Below are positions 17,899-27,542 of a stretch of DNA of 64,000 bases, piece by piece (positions within the stretch are counted from its first letter, which is position 1; each line of letters begins with the position of its first letter). A program made the position numbers and the translations under genes. The notes under the pieces were generated by a model. The model did not search any database. It saw only the letters and a list, made by a program, of their open reading frames with translations, and was not told where the DNA came from. Source of the DNA: Paenarthrobacter sp. AR 02 (GTDB taxonomy: Bacteria; Actinomycetota; Actinomycetes; Actinomycetales; Micrococcaceae); contig NZ_JAJUKH010000006.1 in assembly GCF_021538675.1 (NCBI RefSeq), positions 124,001 to 188,000 of the forward strand. The letters run 5' to 3'.

Positions 17899-19164
17899 GT
17901 GGAACACGTGAGAAGAACACCGCTAGAACTGGCCGCTATAGCAACCGCGGCAGTGCCTGGATTGGCACCGACGGCTACAGCCTATTCCCCCGACGACGAC
18001 GCCGATTTTGACTCGGCGATGTTGCTCGATGCGGAAGGCAAGCGCTGGCGTGTCCGTTCGCCGCGCCATCCGGAAGCCAGCACCCGGTTGGAGACGGAGT
18101 TCATGGTGCTCCGCGCTTTCGCGCCCGCTATCCGGGCGGAGCTTCCGTTCCATGTCCCCACCATCGCGGGCACAGTACGCCAGGGGGCGCTCACCACCTT
18201 CGTTTACGCCCACCTTCAGGGCGCGATGCTGTCCATAGAGGAAATCTCAGCCGGAACTCCGGCGTTGGCCCGTGAAGTCGGTGCCGCCTTGGCAGCCATC
18301 CACGACCTGCCTCTGACGCTGGTCACCAACGCAGACCTCCCGAGCTACTCGGCCAACGAATTCCGGCAGCGCAAGCTCAACGAACTCGACCAGGCCGCCA
18401 CCACCGGCAAGATCCCGGCAACGCTGCTTCGCCGCTGGGAACACGCACTCGAAGATGTTGCCCTCTGGCGGTTCAACACCTCAGTTGTGCACGGCGATCT
18501 TCACGAAGACAACCTCATGGTCCAGGATGACGCCGTGACCGCGGTGACAGGCTGGACGGACCTTCGCATTGGCGATCCGGCCGACGATTTTGCCTGGCTG
18601 GTGGCCTCCAACGAATCCTCATTCGTCCAAGCGGTCCTGAGCCACTACACACAGGCGCGCCGCGAGACTCCCGACAACCACCTTCTTCGCCGTGCTGCCC
18701 TCCTGGCCGAGTTTGCCTTGGCCCAATACTTGGTGAAGGCCATGGCCGCCGGACACCAAAGCATGACAGCCGAGGCGGAGTCCATGCTCCAAACCCTTGC
18801 CAACGACATCGAAGAGCAAGCCCGGCGCGACGAAGCGGCCCAAGCCGCCGAAAACGAGGCTGCAGCGCACGACCTCGCAGTCGCGGCCGCCTCGCAGCCA
18901 GCTGTCAGCGTCGTAGCGATTCCCGACGTCGGACCAGCCGTTTCGGTGGCCGCCATCCCCCCAGCCGCCGAACCGGCCGGCGCAACACAAGTGGGGTCTT
19001 CGAATGAAGAAGGCGAACCGGACGGCACTGACGACGGGAACGTCGAGGCCTTGGACAACGGGGACGAATCCGACGCAGGCACCCCGGCCGACCACGATGA
19101 AACCTCAACGGCCGCCATCAACGTGGTCAACGTGACACCACTGCATTCGGTGGACCGCTCTTAG
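17899..19164 (+). CDS. Aminoglycoside/macrolide phosphotransferase-like kinase with acidic tail
   Basis: A 421-aa protein of the APH/choline-kinase-like fold. The catalytic loop HGDLHEDN is at 198-205 and the metal-binding segment DLRIGDPADD at 221-230, both intact. A phosphate-binding region is not clear. Residues about 300-421 are Ala/Glu/Asp-rich low complexity, absent from true resistance kinases. GTG starts are possible at 17899 or 17908 (MRRTPLELAAI). It lies opposite to nudC and to adnB, and its stop is only 3 nt from the convergent adnB stop. The substrate is unknown; a housekeeping small-molecule kinase is more likely than an antibiotic-resistance enzyme given its core-genome setting. 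Confidence 0.8.
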   Translation: MEHVRRTPLELAAIATAAVPGLAPTATAYSPDDDADFDSAMLLDAEGKRWRVRSPRHPEASTRLETEFMVLRAFAPAIRAELPFHVPTIAGTVRQGALTTFVYAHLQGAMLSIEEISAGTPALAREVGAALAAIHDLPLTLVTNADLPSYSANEFRQRKLNELDQAATTGKIPATLLRRWEHALEDVALWRFNTSVVHGDLHEDNLMVQDDAVTAVTGWTDLRIGDPADDFAWLVASNESSFVQAVLSHYTQARRETPDNHLLRRAALLAEFALAQYLVKAMAAGHQSMTAEAESMLQTLANDIEEQARRDEAAQAAENEAAAHDLAVAAASQPAVSVVAIPDVGPAVSVAAIPPAAEPAGATQVGSSNEEGEPDGTDDGNVEALDNGDESDAGTPADHDETSTAAINVVNVTPLHSVDRS

Positions 19165-19167
19165 GCC

Positions 19168-22100
19168 TCAGGCACTGTTCTTCAAAGCACGTTCAATAAT
19201 CTCCTCCAGTTCTTCGGCCGTGCCCAGATCATGGGGCCTCACCACGGAGTCGTCCACCACGTAGTAGAAAGCGGCACTGACGTCGTCCAGGGGAACTCCT
19301 TGCAATCGTGCCCAGGCGAGCCGGTACACGGCGAGCTGAACTGCGCGCGACGCCAACTGTTGGCCTGAGGGACGGCGTCCGGTCTTCCAGTCAATGAGCT
19401 GCCAACGCCCGTCAGAGTCACGGAAGACAGCGTCGATGCGACCACGGACCACGACGTCGCCGATGCGCGTTTCCACCGGTACTTCCACGAATGCGGGGGC
19501 ACGATGGGCCCACTCTGACTGTTTGAACGCCGACACCATCTCGTCCAGGCCGTAGGCCTCGTCGATGTGGGCGTCCGAACCCGGTGCCTCGTCAAGGTCC
19601 AACATGCCGGTTGAGCCGAAGTACTCCTCCACCCATGCATGGAAGGCCGTACCCTTGCGGGCTGAGATTCCAGGCTCCCGGGGCACGGGCCTGCGGAGTT
19701 GGGACAGGACAGCCGTCGGATCGGATCCGAGGTCCACGAACAGCGATGCAGAGATGTGGCTGGGCAGGTGGACGTCCTGGACTGATGAACGCATCCGCTG
19801 GCGGTCCAGCAGGAGTTCGGCCTCCTGGGACCATCGTGCGGCCATGCCACTCACATCATCGGAGGCCTCGCTGGAGCTGTGTCCTTCCATGAAGCCGCGA
19901 ACCAACGCCGCTGCTTGGTCCATGGCAACCCTGCGCCCGGGAACCAGCCTGAGACGCGCGCCGGTCCGGGGATCGGAAGGGCCCTCCAGAGGATCGTAGG
20001 GGAACTGTGCCACTTCCAGGGTTGCGGTCAACGGGCTCTCCTGCGGTAACGCTTCCTCGGCCACGGATTCCGCATGGATGACTGCTTGTACCGTCCTGCG
20101 GGCGATAGCCGGTTCCCGGCCTTCCCCGTCCACGCCTTCCAATCCGGCGAGCGGGGCCAGTTCTGACAGGAAACCCGACATGGGGGCCATCCCCGAGCGG
20201 GAGCCGTTCCAAGCTGCGCTGGAGGCCCACAAGACAAATTTGGCCCGGGTGTAGGCCACATACGCCAGCCTGCGTTCCTCTGCCTCACCGTGATGCTGGA
20301 CCTCGGACTTGAAATCCTTCTCTGCGTCCAGCCACCCTTTCTGGTCCGGCTGGTCAAGGTCCCACTGGGGAAGATCGGCGCGGTCCCCCCGCAATGGCCA
20401 CGGCAATGCTGCAGCTCCGCTGCTCCATCGGGAATCCCGGTTGCTGGGGAACGAACCGGCATTGAGCCCGGGAACAAAGACAACGTCCCATTCCAGTCCT
20501 TTGGAGGCATGGACTGTCAGCAACTGCACGGCTTCCCTGTTGGTCTCCACCGGAGCTACGTCCAAACCGCCCTCTTCTGATGCGGCCGCCTCCAGCCAGG
20601 ACAGGAACGCCAAAAGGTCGATGCGCTGGGACGTCTGCAGGAACCCGGCCGCGGCGTCCTGGAAGGCATCCAGGTTGCGGCGGGCCTGGTGAATGCTGAT
20701 TCCTGGTTTGGCTGCCACTTCGATGTCCAGGAGCATCGCCCGTTCCACTTCGCCCAGGAGCGTGGTGAGGTCGTCGCCAATGTAGCTCCTAAGGAAGCGA
20801 AGTTCAGTGGCAAGCCTGGCCAGGCGTTCCAAACCGACCTCGCTCAAGCTCCTTCCGTGCCCCGAAGTCCAGCCGGGCTTGGGCAGGAAGTCCAGGGCCT
20901 CCACCAGGCTTGCGGCATCGGTGATATCGCTCTCAACCACTACCGCTGCCGGCTCCTCATTGGCATCGATGGGATCCGGGTGGGAGTCCGGGGCAGACCG
21001 GCGACGGGCCAGCGAACGCGACCAATCGCTGAAAGCCATCAAGTCCGCCGGACCAATGCGCCAACGTGCGCCGGCCAGCAACCTCATCAGGGCGTCAGAA
21101 CGTCCAGGGTCTGCCAGCACCCGCAGGGTGGCCACCAAGTCCACTATCTCCGGCGTGTCCAGCAGGCCTCCGAGGCCCACGATTTCATACGGGATGCCTT
21201 GCAGCTCGAACTCGCGGCGAAGGCACTCCATCTGGGCGCGCCGCCGGCACAGCACCGCCATCGTCGGCTTGACCGGCGTACCGTCCCCCTCCTCTTCGAA
21301 GACCGTCCGCTGGTACCGCCGGACATCGCGGGCAATGACAGCGGCTTCATCCTCATCGGTGCTGAAACGCCCAATCACCACGCTCCCGTCAACGGCCGCC
21401 GGGCTGGGAACCAAAGGCGGGACCGAGACACCGGAGGCTGAGTCCCTTTCCCCTGCGGGCCCATCCATCACCGCTGCCTTGTTCAAGGGCGCTGCGATCG
21501 TATTGGCCGCTTCCAGAATGTTCCGACCGTTGCGCCAGGCCGTAGTCAGGTACGACGTGGGAGCCACGGAGTACGTTTCAGTCCCGCCGGCCGTATCGAT
21601 ACGTCTGACGGGAAACTCCTGCACAAAATGGAAGAGCTGTCCTGCCGAAGCACCGCGGAAACCATAGATCGACTGGTTCGGGTCGCCCACTGCGGTGACA
21701 GCATGGCCCTGTCCAAACAGTCGCGAGAACAGGACGAGCTGCGCATGCGAGGTGTCTTGGAATTCGTCCAGGAGCACCACCTTGTAACGGGCACGTTCGG
21801 TGATGGCAGCAAGGGGGATGTCGCTGGCGATCCTCGCGGCGAGTGCCACAAGGTCGCCGAAATCGAGGACACCCCGCTGCCGCTTTGCCTCCTGGTACCG
21901 GACCACCATGTCAGCGACACTGGCACGGGTCCGGAGCATCGACGCCAGCTCGCCGGCGGCCTGGGTGGGGCTCTTCTTTGCACCGGCTACGTAGGGAAGC
22001 TCTTCGAAGGCGTGGACGCGTTCAAGGACCCATTCCCTGACCGCGGCCGGGTCCTGAAGGTGCTCAGCACACTCCCCCGCCAGCTGGATGAGGGCGTTGA

Positions 22101-22683
22101 CCAGGGTTGACTTGGCCGCGGTGAAGTGTTCGTAGTCGCCGTCATAGGCCTCGACGACTTCACTGGCTAGCTGCCAGGACTGGGCACCGCCCAACAGGAC
22201 AACATCGCGTTCAATACCTAGCCTCAGGCCATAGTCGGAGACGATGCCGCTCGCGTAGGAGTGGTAGGTGGAGACCTTGGGTTCGAGGTCGTCTGTGCCC
22301 ATCAACCCTTCCGGGAAACCAAGGCTGCCGTCGTCTTCGGCCGCAATGCGCTGCAGCGTGGCCAGTTTGCTCCGGATGCGGCTGGCCAGCTCCCCTGCGG
22401 CCTTCCGGGTGAAAGTCACGCCAAGGACTTCCTCAGGGCGTACCCATCCGTTGGCCACGAGCCACACAACGCGGTCCGCCATGGTGGCAGTCTTGCCGGA
22501 ACCGGCTCCAGCGATGACCAGGCGTGGAGTGAGGGACGATGCAATGATGGCGGCTTGTTCGTCCGTGGGGTGGTTCTTCTCACCCAAAATTCCAGCCAGT
22601 TGCGAGGGCGTGAACCGGGGCTCAGGAACGTCCTCCGCGCCCGGACTGCTGGCGGCAGAACCAGCCAGGAGCTCGATTGTCAT
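19168..22683 (-). CDS. adnB: AdnB subunit of actinobacterial helicase-nuclease
   Basis: A 1171-aa UvrD-like motor fused to a C-terminal RecB-like nuclease. Walker A AGAGSGKT is at 58-65, motif II is LLDEFQDTSHAQ, and the late motifs are LTVHASKGLEWDVVF and LAYVAYTRAKF. The nuclease shows FHAWVEEYFG, GRIDAVFRD and IDWKTGRRPSGQ with QLAVYRLAW, so it looks active. AdnB is the lead motor of AdnAB, which resects double-strand ends in mycobacteria in place of RecBCD. The ATG at 22683 overlaps the adnA stop as ATGA. The order matches mycobacterial Rv3202c-Rv3201c, followed there too by nudC and uvrD2 with other genes between. Confidence 0.93.
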   Translation of the reverse strand: MTIELLAGSAASSPGAEDVPEPRFTPSQLAGILGEKNHPTDEQAAIIASSLTPRLVIAGAGSGKTATMADRVVWLVANGWVRPEEVLGVTFTRKAAGELASRIRSKLATLQRIAAEDDGSLGFPEGLMGTDDLEPKVSTYHSYASGIVSDYGLRLGIERDVVLLGGAQSWQLASEVVEAYDGDYEHFTAAKSTLVNALIQLAGECAEHLQDPAAVREWVLERVHAFEELPYVAGAKKSPTQAAGELASMLRTRASVADMVVRYQEAKRQRGVLDFGDLVALAARIASDIPLAAITERARYKVVLLDEFQDTSHAQLVLFSRLFGQGHAVTAVGDPNQSIYGFRGASAGQLFHFVQEFPVRRIDTAGGTETYSVAPTSYLTTAWRNGRNILEAANTIAAPLNKAAVMDGPAGERDSASGVSVPPLVPSPAAVDGSVVIGRFSTDEDEAAVIARDVRRYQRTVFEEEGDGTPVKPTMAVLCRRRAQMECLRREFELQGIPYEIVGLGGLLDTPEIVDLVATLRVLADPGRSDALMRLLAGARWRIGPADLMAFSDWSRSLARRRSAPDSHPDPIDANEEPAAVVVESDITDAASLVEALDFLPKPGWTSGHGRSLSEVGLERLARLATELRFLRSYIGDDLTTLLGEVERAMLLDIEVAAKPGISIHQARRNLDAFQDAAAGFLQTSQRIDLLAFLSWLEAAASEEGGLDVAPVETNREAVQLLTVHASKGLEWDVVFVPGLNAGSFPSNRDSRWSSGAAALPWPLRGDRADLPQWDLDQPDQKGWLDAEKDFKSEVQHHGEAEERRLAYVAYTRAKFVLWASSAAWNGSRSGMAPMSGFLSELAPLAGLEGVDGEGREPAIARRTVQAVIHAESVAEEALPQESPLTATLEVAQFPYDPLEGPSDPRTGARLRLVPGRRVAMDQAAALVRGFMEGHSSSEASDDVSGMAARWSQEAELLLDRQRMRSSVQDVHLPSHISASLFVDLGSDPTAVLSQLRRPVPREPGISARKGTAFHAWVEEYFGSTGMLDLDEAPGSDAHIDEAYGLDEMVSAFKQSEWAHRAPAFVEVPVETRIGDVVVRGRIDAVFRDSDGRWQLIDWKTGRRPSGQQLASRAVQLAVYRLAWARLQGVPLDDVSAAFYYVVDDSVVRPHDLGTAEELEEIIERALKNSA

Positions 22684-25600
22684 TCGGTGACCTGCTTTCC
22701 TCTGGCACACAACGGGCAGATATCGGGGAGACGGCACCCATGGCCGCCGTGGCCGCTTTTGCTGGGGTCGTGCCGGGCTTCGAAAGTCGCCGCAGCCATG
22801 AGCCCAGCCGCCTCATTGACCAGGCCCTCGGCCCAGTTATCGGCGGGGTCAAGCGGCTCCTGCTGCTGCACGGCGGGGCTCTTGGCCTTGGTGCCGAGCT
22901 GGGCCAACACCGCTCCGCCCGGGACTGCGGTGTCCGCCGGTCCGGCGTCGGGCGTTTCCGTACCGGTTATGGCGTCCCGGAAGGCACCTTGAAGGACGGC
23001 AGCCTGGTAAGCACCGAGCTGGGGGTGCCTGGCAACTTCGGCTTTACCGGGCTGGCGTTTTCCGGTCTTGAGGTCCACGACGACCAGCCGGCCCCCGGAA
23101 TCGATCTCCAGACGGTCCACCTGACCTCGGAGGACCGCGTGCCGCGGGTTCCCGGCCCCGGGCTCTTCCACGCCAAGGTCATCCACGTGGACATCGGGAA
23201 GCTGGACTTCAAAATCATGCTCGACGGCCAGCAGGCTCCTTCCCTCGCTGCGCATGAGGAGCACATACTGGGCCAGCTTACGGACCATGAGTTCGGCCCT
23301 CTGGAAGTCCAGCTTTCCCTCCCAGTTGTCTTTCATGCCAAGGGTGGGCCAGCGCCTGACCAGCTCTGCGACGTACTCGGAGCCGGAGGCGTCGGGCAGC
23401 TCCTGGGCGATGCTGTGCACCAGCGTTCCCAGGCTGCGCGCGAAATCCGTAGCTGCCTCTCCTCCCGCGGCCTGGACAAACCAATCCAGGGGTGACTTGT
23501 GGACAGCTTCGACTTTCGAGGGCGAGACGGACACTGTGCCCCCGGGCGGCACCACGGCAGCTTCGGAGCTCAGTGGCGCCAGTCCCCACCAGGTGTCCGG
23601 GTGGGCGCCTGCGACAGGGGGCTCCGTACTGGCGAGGCGGGCAAGTACCCGTGCAGCCTCCCGTGCGGTTTCCGGCCCGCCAGGACCGGACTCGCCTGCC
23701 TGTGCGTGCTGCCGCAACTCCGCGACGAGTGCACGCAGGGTCATGGGACGGTCCACGGGCGTGTACTCACGCCTGTACACGCCGGCGGCCAGCGGTGCCA
23801 CGTAATCCAGGAACGCCGAGGGCTGTTCGTCCTCGGAAGACACTGCAGTGCAAATAAGGACCTCGCGGGCACGCGAGACTGCCGTCGAAAAGCTCCTCAG
23901 CTCGTCGTAGCGGATGTCGCGGAGGCGGCTCAAGGGTCCACGTGCCAGCGCATAGTCCACCCCATGCTCCACGGCGTCGGCGTACACGGTGCTGCCGAGC
24001 AGTTCACCACGCAAACGGGTGTTGGGCCACACACCTTCCTGAAGGCCTGCAACGATCACCACCGGCCATTCCTTGCCTGCAGCACTGGCCGGGGTCATGA
24101 TCTCAACGCAGGCCTCCAGCTGGGCGCGGGCCGCGAGGGTGTCCATGGGAAGTTCCTGGTTCATCAAATAGTCCAGGAACTGTTCGGGACCGGAGCCCGG
24201 CAACTGGTCCACGAACCGTTCCGCCGTGTGGAACAGCGCCATCATGGCATCCAGGTCCCGGTCAGCGCGCGCCCCGGCGGTGCCGCCCTCAAGCGCTGCT
24301 TCTGCCCACCGGGATGACAACCCCGTGGCCTGCCATAGGGCCCACAGCACGGATTCGGCGTTCGCGCCAGGCTGTTCTGCGGCCGCGGCCCCCGCCGAAA
24401 ACATCCGTGCCAGCCGGCGTGCCGAACTGCCTTCAATTCCCAGTGAAGCCAGGGCCCCTGGCTGAAGCAACGCCTCCACGAGCAAAGCGTCACTTGACCG
24501 CCCTCCGCCGCCGAGCAGTTCCTCGCGGCGCAACGACTGCCGCAGTCTGCGCAGTTCGATAGCGGTGGCGCCGCCGATCCGGGAGGTGAGGAGGGAAACT
24601 GCTGTCTCGGGGGTGAGTTTGGCGGGGTCCAGGACAATCGCCAAGGCCTCCAATAGAGGACGGACTGCCACTTCGTCGCGGACGGCCGAGTCAGCCACAG
24701 GAACCCGCACCGGGATCCCCTGGCCCCCCAGGTAGCGCTGCAATTGCGAGATCTGCCCGCCGTTGCGAACGATCACCGCGATGTCGCTGAACTCCCGCCC
24801 CTCACGGAGCTGCGCTTCGAGGATGCGTTGGGCTACGTATCGCATTTCGTGGACGGCGGAGGGAAGCACATGCCCTTCCACGCGGCCCTCCCCTGCCCCG
24901 TTATCCTGCCCGGAAACAGAGACGGCCGGTTGTTCCATTCGCCGTGCGAGCTGACCGCCGGACCGCTGTGAAATGCGGGCGGCGACCCGCGTCCAGGCTT
25001 CGGCTACCGCAGGCGTGTGCCGGTGGGTGACGCCCAGGGGAAGTTCCACGATGTCGTGATTGGCGCCGCCCAGCAGGGATGGCAGCTCAGCTACGAGGTC
25101 CGGCCGCGCACCCCGGAATCCCTGCACGACGGTATCCGGCGAATACGTCACCACAACATCCTTGCCCTCCGCCACATCGGCGAGGAGCTCGAACACGGCA
25201 GGGTTGGATTCCTGGGCGTCGTCCACGAGGATGAGCTGGAGCCGGTCCCTTTCGGCGGCCAGGAACGACGGTGAGTCCTGGAAAATCTGCCGTGCCGTGG
25301 TGATGATTCCAGCGGGGTCGAAGGCCTCGGGCATTCGCAGGTCCAGGACATCCCTGTACTCGCTGTACAGCTCCGCCGCCGCCATCCAGTCCGGCCGGCC
25401 ACATTCATAGGCCAGGCCAACCAGGTCTTCGGCAGTTCGTCCCGATTCGATGATTCGGTCGAACAACTGCCGGATCTCGTGGCGGAAACCGCGGGTGGGC
25501 AGCGCAGCCGTAAGATCCTCGGGCCAGGGCAGATGGAATCCGGGACGCGCGTGTCCTTCCAGCAGCTCTTTGATGATGAGGTCCTGTTCGGGGCCGGACA

Positions 25601-26012
25601 GGAGCTTGGGCGGCCGGGCCAGCGGAAGGATGCCTTCCGCTTTGGCTCGCCGGATGACATCGAAGGCATACGAAGCCCACGTCCGTGCCGGCGTCGTGCT
25701 GAGGCTACGGTCCAATCGCCCCGTGAAGGTGTCCCGCAGGCCGGCGGCCGCGTGCCGTGCCGGGGCAAGGATGAGGATGCTGCCCGGATCCAGGCCATCT
25801 TCGCGGACCCGGCGGACAGCCGATTCAATGAGCACTGTGGACTTGCCCGTTCCCGGACCGCCGGGGACGAGTACGGGGCCACTTCCCTGTGGAAGCGAAA
25901 CCACGGCCTGCTGGTCCGGGGATAGAACAGGTGCCGCGTAGTGGGTCTCGCGTGGCGGCAGCAGGCGGAGCGTTGCCGAAGCCTGGCGGGTTTTGGTGGG
26001 TGTCGCGGTCAC
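22680..26012 (-). CDS. adnA: AdnA subunit of actinobacterial helicase-nuclease
   Basis: A 1110-aa partner of AdnB. Walker A GGPGTGKS is at 51-58. Motif II reads LILVDDAQES, so the usual DE pair is DD, fitting the view that the AdnA motor is the less important one. The C-terminal nuclease has LGTLVHSIAQEL, GQVDRLEID, VVDLKTGKRQPGK and PQLGAYQAAV, and so looks catalytically complete. The extreme C-terminus has GCRLPDICPLC (C-x5-C-x2-C). The site where AddB-type nucleases carry the first cluster cysteine reads HKSPLDWF here, with Ser in place of Cys. The GTG at 26012 overlaps the stop of the alkyltransferase-like gene by 4 nt. Confidence 0.93.
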   Translation of the reverse strand: MTATPTKTRQASATLRLLPPRETHYAAPVLSPDQQAVVSLPQGSGPVLVPGGPGTGKSTVLIESAVRRVREDGLDPGSILILAPARHAAAGLRDTFTGRLDRSLSTTPARTWASYAFDVIRRAKAEGILPLARPPKLLSGPEQDLIIKELLEGHARPGFHLPWPEDLTAALPTRGFRHEIRQLFDRIIESGRTAEDLVGLAYECGRPDWMAAAELYSEYRDVLDLRMPEAFDPAGIITTARQIFQDSPSFLAAERDRLQLILVDDAQESNPAVFELLADVAEGKDVVVTYSPDTVVQGFRGARPDLVAELPSLLGGANHDIVELPLGVTHRHTPAVAEAWTRVAARISQRSGGQLARRMEQPAVSVSGQDNGAGEGRVEGHVLPSAVHEMRYVAQRILEAQLREGREFSDIAVIVRNGGQISQLQRYLGGQGIPVRVPVADSAVRDEVAVRPLLEALAIVLDPAKLTPETAVSLLTSRIGGATAIELRRLRQSLRREELLGGGGRSSDALLVEALLQPGALASLGIEGSSARRLARMFSAGAAAAEQPGANAESVLWALWQATGLSSRWAEAALEGGTAGARADRDLDAMMALFHTAERFVDQLPGSGPEQFLDYLMNQELPMDTLAARAQLEACVEIMTPASAAGKEWPVVIVAGLQEGVWPNTRLRGELLGSTVYADAVEHGVDYALARGPLSRLRDIRYDELRSFSTAVSRAREVLICTAVSSEDEQPSAFLDYVAPLAAGVYRREYTPVDRPMTLRALVAELRQHAQAGESGPGGPETAREAARVLARLASTEPPVAGAHPDTWWGLAPLSSEAAVVPPGGTVSVSPSKVEAVHKSPLDWFVQAAGGEAATDFARSLGTLVHSIAQELPDASGSEYVAELVRRWPTLGMKDNWEGKLDFQRAELMVRKLAQYVLLMRSEGRSLLAVEHDFEVQLPDVHVDDLGVEEPGAGNPRHAVLRGQVDRLEIDSGGRLVVVDLKTGKRQPGKAEVARHPQLGAYQAAVLQGAFRDAITGTETPDAGPADTAVPGGAVLAQLGTKAKSPAVQQQEPLDPADNWAEGLVNEAAGLMAAATFEARHDPSKSGHGGHGCRLPDICPLCARGKQVTE

Positions 26013-26425
26013 ACAGTCATTTCATCATCGGGCACCGACAAAATATGGAGTTGACGCTCCAACTGGTCCGAGATCACATCAAGTTGATCAAATTCCGCAT
26101 CCGTTGGTGCCCAACGCGCGGCGGCCAAGTCCACGCGCCACCGGCCCTCGCCCGTCAGCAGGAAAGCCTGGTACGCACCATGAAGAGGGGTGGATTCGGC
26201 CAGGTAGTGCCGCAGGGCATCGGCTTCGTGCCCGGCAGGTGCCTCGCCGCTGGCCCGCAGCACCCTCCACCACGCCACCGGGCTGCCGTAATGGCTCATG
26301 ACGGATCCAACCTGCCGTGGACCACCGGAACCCAACAGCTCGGCGACATCACCATAGGACACTGCCGAGCCGGACGGAACGAGGTCCACAACGGCCAGCA
26401 CCGCCGTCACATACTCCATCCGCAT
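26009..26425 (-). CDS. Alkyltransferase-like (ATL/MGMT-family) DNA-binding protein
   Basis: A 138-aa protein with the MGMT DNA-binding fold: VSYGDVAELLGSGGPRQVG near 23-41 and WWRVLRASGE near 54. The alkyl-acceptor PCHR motif of O6-alkylguanine transferases is replaced by PVAWWRV, so it should bind but not repair alkylated DNA itself. ATL proteins flag O6-alkylguanine for nucleotide excision repair. This copy is longer than typical ~100-aa ATLs by a C-terminal extension. It is first in the operon and overlaps adnA (GTGA), a link to double-strand break processing that is inferred from position only. Met1 and Met3 are both possible starts. Confidence 0.87.
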   Translation of the reverse strand: MRMEYVTAVLAVVDLVPSGSAVSYGDVAELLGSGGPRQVGSVMSHYGSPVAWWRVLRASGEAPAGHEADALRHYLAESTPLHGAYQAFLLTGEGRWRVDLAAARWAPTDAEFDQLDVISDQLERQLHILSVPDDEMTV

Positions 26426-26491
26426 GTGTTCAGCGTAACGGCAGGAGTGTCGTGCCCAAATAGTGTCGGAGCCAGCCGGTAGCTTGAAGAC

Positions 26492-27202
26492 ATGAGCTCC
26501 TGGAACACCCTCTCCCGCGCCGCCTTCGACCTCGAGACCACCGGGAAAAACTCCCGGTCAGCGCGGATCGTCACCGCATCCATCACGGTGGTGGATGAAC
26601 GCGGGGAGCTCATCGCCGAGCATGAATGGCTGGCGGATCCGGGTGTGGAGATTCCTGCCGAGGCCAGCGAGGTCCACGGCGTCACCACCGAAAGGGCGCG
26701 GGCGGAGGGGCGCCCCGCCGCAGAGGTCACCCACGAGGTAGCCGCAGTTCTTCAGGGACTTTTCGACGACGGCACTCCGGTCATCGCTTTCAACGCCAGT
26801 TACGATTTCACGGTCCTCGCCGCGGAATCCGCCCGCTACGGCGTCCCTCAACTGACGCGCTTCCCCGTACTGGATCCCTACATCATGAACAAGCAGGTAG
26901 ACCGTTACCGGAAGGGCAAGCGGACCCTGACCGCCCTGTGCGAGGAATACGGGGTTGACTTCAACAACGCCCACACGTCAGCTGCGGATGCCCTGGCAAC
27001 CTTGAGGGTGCTGGACGCCATGGCCGGCAAGTTTCCCAAGCTGCAGATGCCGGCATCCACGCTCCACCAGTTGCAGGTGGGCTGGGCGGCCTCGCAGGCT
27101 GCTGATTTCCAGCAGTATCTCCGCCGCAGCAAGCCGACGGCCGTCATCGAGGGCGAATGGCCCGTCCTTCCGCCCGAGGACGCCAGCAGAGGCGGCTTCT
27201 AG
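26492..27202 (+). CDS. DnaQ-like DEDDh 3'-5' exonuclease
   Basis: A 236-aa exonuclease of the RNase T/DnaQ superfamily. Exo I is FDLETTG (Asp13, Glu15), Exo II is AFNASYDFTVL, and Exo III is the NAHTSAADALATLRVL segment with the DEDDh His and Asp. It is a stand-alone exonuclease, as it lacks the polymerase III epsilon C-terminal clamp-binding region. It probably trims 3' ends in repair or RNA/DNA turnover. It diverges from the ATL-adnAB operon 67 nt away, which places both promoters in that gap. The ATG at 26492 follows a weak AGCTTGAAG. Confidence 0.9.
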   Translation: MSSWNTLSRAAFDLETTGKNSRSARIVTASITVVDERGELIAEHEWLADPGVEIPAEASEVHGVTTERARAEGRPAAEVTHEVAAVLQGLFDDGTPVIAFNASYDFTVLAAESARYGVPQLTRFPVLDPYIMNKQVDRYRKGKRTLTALCEEYGVDFNNAHTSAADALATLRVLDAMAGKFPKLQMPASTLHQLQVGWAASQAADFQQYLRRSKPTAVIEGEWPVLPPEDASRGGF

Positions 27203-27542
27203 CGGCGCACCGCGCAAGCGGAACCGTCCCCCCGCGGATTACGTTCTGCGACGCAAGTCACACCTGATTTCGGGAACCCCCATCAGGCCTGTATTCGTGC
27301 GCGGATTCCACGACTTCGCCCCACCGTTGAATAGTCCAAGGGACAAGGCACTCCTGGCAGGAACTATATTCGGCTAAACCGAGCGTTGGCACCCACTTAT
27401 TCGATTCACTGGCGCCTGGGGCCCTGGTGACATAATTAAGTTTGGCGGGTTGAAGTCTGCTAGGGCAGCCAACTTTCGTTTCGCTGCCGTGTTCCCCGCC
27501 CAACGCGATACGTCTCCGTGACCCGATGAAAGTGATTTCTTC
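27203..27542. other. 340-bp intergenic region upstream of the amino-acid ABC transporter
   Basis: No credible gene. Two A/T-rich -10-like stretches stand out in otherwise GC-rich sequence, TATATT at 27365-27370 and CATAATTA at 27431-27438; neither has a convincing -35. GAAAGTGA just before 27543 is the probable ribosome-binding site. No riboswitch or operator was recognised. Confidence 0.4.

Noticed and set aside
17899..19164. Acquired antibiotic-resistance gene
   Set aside because: It has native-looking composition, no mobile element nearby, a core-genome position and a long acidic tail not seen in resistance kinases.
19168..26012. Helicase-nuclease pair as a phage-defence system
   Set aside because: Motifs, length, coupling and the nudC-uvrD2 neighbourhood match the housekeeping AdnAB recombination machine.
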